22,982 nucleotides of DNA from Chitinophagaceae bacterium (GTDB lineage: Bacteria > Bacteroidota > Bacteroidia > Chitinophagales > Chitinophagaceae), in the NCBI GenBank assembly GCA_016710745.1, contig JADJVB010000011.1, positions 1 through 22,982 of the forward strand, read 5' to 3'. The position numbers and the translations under genes were made by a program. Numbering within the stretch: position 1 is the stretch's first letter; each line of letters opens with the position of its first letter. Below are positions 20,115-22,982 of the stretch, one piece after another. The notes under the pieces are model-generated. The model saw only the letters and a program-made list of their open reading frames with translations, was not told the DNA's origin and did not search any database.

Positions 20115-20522
20115 TAATTATGTCGGATCTTTCTGATCTTTTTGTCATTCTCAGGTTTAAGTTTTTCTTTTCAAAAATCTCCTTGTCAAACAATTTGTTT
20201 AATTCAACAATATCATGCTCAGATGAGGCTTACCAACTGGTCTTCTCGATGAACCTGTTTTGAAAATCATCCACTTCTTCCAGTAAAGATTTGTCAAATC
20301 TGTTTTCTTGAGAATTTCGGAAAGCCTGGTTTTAAGGTGAACATTTTCGTCATTCCAATATTCCAGCGTTCTTTCCCTGCATATTCAGTATTCTATTTGT
20401 TTTAGTTTCAACTCAGCGGCCTGGGCATTTCATTTTGCTTATTCTGTAATGAGGATTTCAAATCTTTGCAACTTTACTGTAAGGTAGAAAAAGTAGGAGA
20501 CCGCGGTAAGAATATCTATCAT
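20114..20522 (-). CDS. Small coiled-coil hypothetical protein, frameshifted
   Basis: ATG 20522 opens 'MIDILTAVSYFFYLTVKLQ'. Corrected frames give a charged helical protein: 'LQNKQNEM', 'AAELKLKQIEY', 'RERTLEYWNDENVHLKTRLS', 'EILKK', 'VSLI', 'LNKLFDKEIFEK', 'KIRKIRH'. The stop TAA at 20114-20116 shares its last base with the L,D-transpeptidase ATG, suggesting translational coupling. About 136 aa. Similar small proteins with 'NDENxxLKxRLSE' and 'EEFQNRFI' occur in Bacteroidota; function unknown. The start is uncertain because the upstream palindrome lies only 10 nt before this ATG, so the real start could be further downstream. Confidence 0.6.
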
Positions 20523-20531
20523 TATAAATCC

Positions 20532-20543
20532 TGATATCTGTCA
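20532..20543. promoter_or_regulatory. TGAY-N4-RTCA palindrome upstream of the coiled-coil/L,D-transpeptidase genes
   Basis: CTGAT-ATCT-GTCAA (minus strand TTGAC-AGAT-ATCAG). It is in the 116-bp gap after hsp20. Its closeness to the assumed ATG 20522 means either a downstream start or a non-activating position. Confidence 0.5.
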
Positions 20544-20581
20544 ATGTATTTTTACCTGCTCTCTTTAATGGAATAAATAAC

Positions 20582-20612
20582 AAAGCCCCACCATACTGTA
20601 CGGCAGGGCTTT
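20582..20612 (-). terminator. Terminator downstream of hsp20
   Basis: AAAGCCC (20582-20588) and GGGCTTT (20606-20612) form a 7-bp stem, followed on the minus strand by GTTATTTATT. It begins 27 nt after the hsp20 stop. The T-tract is interrupted, so efficiency is uncertain. Confidence 0.68.
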
Positions 20613-20638
20613 AAGCTAATCGGCAGCGGGCTTATTTC

Positions 20639-21087
20639 TTACAGCGATGTGTTTCTGGCTGACAGCATTTTTTGCCCCTTCTTCCTAGGGTAGTGAGATC
20701 TCTTCAAAACACCATCTTCATACTTAGCCTCTATTTTTCCTTATTAACTTCTTTCGGGTAACGTAAAACTGCGGGCTGAAACAGGAATAGTTGAATCCCT
20801 ACGTGGTAAACTTTATCCTTTTCTTCCTTGTTTTCTTCTTTTTCAGAACTGATGGTGTTGATATTGCCTTCCACATCAATTTTGAAGTCATCTTTTTCAT
20901 CCCCGGGATAGCCATTGATACTAGATAATCTTTTTATTTTCAAATGTTTACAGCGGGTATATTCATTGTTTTACCCCATAAATTACCACATTGCCTTCAT
21001 CAAAGAATCCGTTCCATGGCCTGAAAAAAATCATCAAATACAGATGGCATTCCTGTCAATTGGTTTGTTTAATGCTAGCGTTCCCAT
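20639..21087 (-). CDS. Hsp20/alpha-crystallin small heat shock protein, frameshifted
   Basis: ATG 21087 ('MGTLALNKPIDRN') with a clear Shine-Dalgarno AAGGAG 8 nt upstream, unusual in this window. Landmarks: 'DDFFQAMERI' (about 21000-21030), 'NIPAVN' (about 20960), alpha-crystallin core 'KDDFKIDVEGNINTISSEKE' (20830-20890) and 'SRSFTLPE' (about 20755-20775), then 'KIEAKYEDGVLK', which is the conserved C-terminal end of the core. The stop TAA at 20639-20641 gives about 150 aa, the usual size. ATP-independent holdase in the cytosol. Flanked by its own terminator, so probably monocistronic. Confidence 0.9.
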
Positions 21088-21094
21088 GATAACT

Positions 21095-21100
21095 CTCCTT
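21095..21100 (-). promoter_or_regulatory. Strong Shine-Dalgarno of hsp20
   Basis: AAGGAG on the minus strand, 7-8 nt before ATG 21087. Most genes here lack one; it supports this start and suggests high expression. Confidence 0.75.
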
Positions 21101-21228
21101 TTATTTTTAATTATTAATATTGTTTACCCTTACAAAATGTATTTCTTCAAAGAATTCTATACGAGAACGCCGGTCAACAAAAACAAATGAGGCGTGGTCA
21201 CCAGAAAAGTCTTTGCAAACGATCCGTT

Positions 21229-21628
21229 TTATAAATGCTCAATCACTTTTGGCAATTTAAGTACCAATTTCCACGGCCAGATCCTCGGAGTTCCAGATTC
21301 TTTATCAACATTCCTGAGGTAGCCGGATTTATAGCGGACACTCTGATTTGGCCGGTTATCTTTTCCTGTACAATAATATTGCAGGGTAACATGGTGCCGA
21401 TCCTGTCTTCTGCCTGTAATGCTTTGTAGGTGGCAAATGGCGGATTGCAGGCACCGAGGATCTTGTAATTAGTGTGTGTCAACATCCAGCGCCTGGTTCT
21501 TTTTAACGTTGCTTTCAGATCGATCTCTGTTAGTATGCCAAAGCCTTCTGTTTTCAACACTTGGGTAACCCTTTCAACGGTTTGGTCAAAATTGCCCTTG
21601 ATGGTTTTGGGTGGAAATAATAATACAT
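21229..21628 (-). CDS. DUF302 domain protein, frameshifted
   Basis: The clean middle reads 'TIKGNFDQTVERVTQVLKTE', 'GFGILTEIDLKATLK', 'NYKILGACNPPFA', 'YKALQAEDRIGTMLPCNIIV', then after shifts 'EKITGQI' and 'VSAINP', ending 'VIEHL' with TAA 21229-21231. This is the full DUF302 fold, including the 'LGACNPP' and 'GxMLPCN' signatures, about 130 aa. I choose ATG 21628 because the family starts only a few residues before 'TIKG'; an in-frame ATG at 21650 would add a longer leader. DUF302 proteins are small, of unknown activity, and often sit beside stress or redox genes. Confidence 0.9.
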
Positions 21629-21682
21629 GGTATATATTTGAAATGATCAATTCAGCTTGTCTTTTAGTTTAACAGCACTGGT

Positions 21683-22859
21683 TTATTTCTCTCTCGGGAA
21701 ATTGTACGTAACAATATAGAAGATGACCCGTATCATTTCATAGAGTACCATCGTATAAATTGTTTGAATATGTTTCTTTCGAATGGGCATGCGCTTCCTC
21801 GGTAATGGAAACACAATCATGTTTACTAATGCTGTCAAACACCGTCAGTCCCCAGTGCGAAACCAAGTTATGGGCATTTACATTTAATTCAATACTGGCG
21901 TAGGCGCTTAGATTATTGATATTATACGATCCGATGGTTAGCCACGCACTTGTCGGCATATAGCCACTTTTGCGTGCAACATAAGGGGTTCATATTCGAA
22001 CAATTCTATTTTATTTCTGAGCAACCAGTCGTACATCCAGCGCTCAGCATATTTAGCCATACTCTTTAACATCCGAAATCCCTGCTCAGATCACCCGGAT
22101 CTTTACACCGCGCTTTGAGGCATTTTTCAACAATCTCCTGATCACTTTTCCTGTAAAAAATAACCGCACATAATATTGATGTGCGACTTTGCATGCGTGA
22201 ACATATCGACATAGGTTTCTTGATATTTCATATTTTTCCGCCTTATCTCAGCTATTCCTTTTCATGGCGGTTTTAAGCAGCGCCCTTCCTCATTATAACT
22301 AAATGTAAGTTTTTACTTTCTGGCAGGCAGTTAAACCCATTTTTCGGGAAAGCTATTCTGTGTCTTCTCCAGCAAAGCACACAGAGGTCGTTAGCCACTT
22401 CTCCCTTCCACATATAGGGCAAAATCGAGCCAGGCTGGTTTTCCTGGCATATCGTTGTACCGGTTGGATATATTAATTCCCACCGTAATGGCATTATTTA
22501 CATCAACAAAGCAAATATTTTGCGGTGCATTCTTCGTCCAAAATAGAATTGTTTGCTTTTAAAGAAGGGTTCAAAAACGAAATTGAACACCTGCTGTATT
22601 TAATTCTGCGAGAAATTTTTCGGATAAATCCTGAGAGGCGTAGCCATCTACCAGTAAGTGAACGGATACTTTTCGGGCGGAAGGGCTTTTAATGCATCAG
22701 CTATAAATTTCCCTTCGTTTCATCATCATCAAAAATATAGGCTTGCATGTGGATGCTTTCTGTAGCCTCGGGTTTATCAGTTCCATCAACAGACCAAAAT
22801 AGTCTTTTCCACCCCTGATCAATTTTAGCCTTATTGAACGAAGACCGGGCAGTTGACAT
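21683..22859 (-). CDS. ClsB-like phospholipase D/cardiolipin synthase, frameshifted
   Basis: Two HKD motifs are visible: the first 'MHRKIF.VDVNNAITVGINIS' (about 22465-22530, followed by 'GKPAWLDFALYVEGEVANDL'), the second 'LHAKVAIC' (21961-21985) continuing 'WLTIGSYNINNLSAYASIEL' (about 21890-21945). An earlier segment 'ATESIHMQAYIFDDDET' is the family's N-terminal strand. ATG 22859 ('MSTARSSFN') fits the short N-terminus of homologues. A longer frame from 22969 is open but unlike the family. The end 'YIVTYNFPREK' with TAA 21683-21685 gives about 390 aa, typical for ClsB-like enzymes. Expected to form cardiolipin or related phospholipids at the inner membrane. Several indels break the frame. 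Confidence 0.85.
21724..21735. promoter_or_regulatory. TGAY-N4-RTCA palindrome in the 3' end of the phospholipase gene, before the DUF302 gene
   Basis: ATGAC-CCGT-ATCAT, about 96 bp upstream of the DUF302 ATG but inside the upstream coding region. One coding match is expected by chance in a region this size, so it is weaker than the intergenic sites. Confidence 0.25.
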
Positions 22860-22982
22860 TTTATTTTGCAGGTAACCATATATCTTAACAGGTGCGTGAT
22901 GTTGAGTTTGTATTTCAGGATGTATAAGGATAGATAGATTTTGCTAAAAATATAAGCTTCCCGTATCATAGCAAATGAATGA

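Noticed and set aside
21022..21033. TGA-AAAAAA-TCA inside hsp20
   Set aside because: It is within coding sequence (FDDFF region) and lacks the Y/R flanks of the motif.
21188..21200. TGA-N7-TCA upstream of hsp20
   Set aside because: The spacer is one base too long; it could be a true site with an inserted base, but this cannot be claimed from the sequence as given.
21638..21650. TTGA-N5-TCAA in front of the DUF302 gene
   Set aside because: The spacer is one base short and the site lies 10 nt from the start codon, too close for an activator site.
1..22982. CRISPR array, insertion sequence or tRNA-type integration site
   Set aside because: No regularly spaced direct repeats, transposase fragments or terminal inverted repeats were found; the only tRNA-like element is the tmRNA, and no duplicated 3' end was seen.

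Overview
The window reads as Bacteroidota, most likely the Chitinophagaceae/Sphingobacteriia side. The evidence is a secreted multidomain protein ending in a type IX secretion (T9SS) sorting domain, a membrane-anchored MutS-like protein typical of this phylum, a tmRNA whose tag reads GNTQYAMAA (close to the Bacteroidota GENNYALAA type), TAnnTTTG-like promoter elements, and AT-rich leaders that mostly lack a Shine-Dalgarno sequence. No plasmid, phage, IS or CRISPR signal was seen.

Layout. 1-1262 (-): 5' part of a MutS-like ATPase, cut by the window edge. 1367-1395: strong terminator. 1417-10522 (-): one giant (about 3035 aa) secreted M36 (fungalysin-type) metalloprotease carrying Big_12, PKD-like/Ig-like, glycine-rich and proprotein-convertase P domains plus a T9SS tail. 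It is split into three frames by two single-base breaks. 10890-11260 (+): ssrA tmRNA. 11465-17628 (+): baeRF-type eRF1-like protein, tandem universal stress protein, YtxH protein, holin-X-like membrane protein, a small hypothetical, a two-PAS histidine kinase, and a response regulator fusing REC to a Crp/Fnr module. 17668-22859 (-), convergent: a lipoprotein-like hypothetical, an L,D-transpeptidase, a small coiled-coil protein, Hsp20, a DUF302 protein and a ClsB-like phospholipase D.

How they work together. From 11.4 to 22.9 kb the genes look like one general-stress/low-energy island: ribosome factor and Usp (translation and energy), Hsp20 (proteostasis), and YtxH, holin-X, L,D-transpeptidase and cardiolipin synthase (envelope), with their own sensor kinase and DNA-binding regulator. 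I find a 12-bp palindrome, TGAY-N4-RTCA, in front of five genes or operons of this island and directly after the usp stop. A Crp/Fnr protein with the E..(x3)..R recognition helix encoded at 17520-17534 would be expected to bind this kind of site. I infer that the regulator controls its own island through it.

Quality caveat. Nearly every gene beyond 11.4 kb needs several one-base corrections, mostly in homopolymers, to read through, whereas the 9.1-kb protease gene needs only two. I treat these as probable sequencing or assembly indels, so coordinates of the broken genes span start to inferred true stop and protein lengths are approximate.
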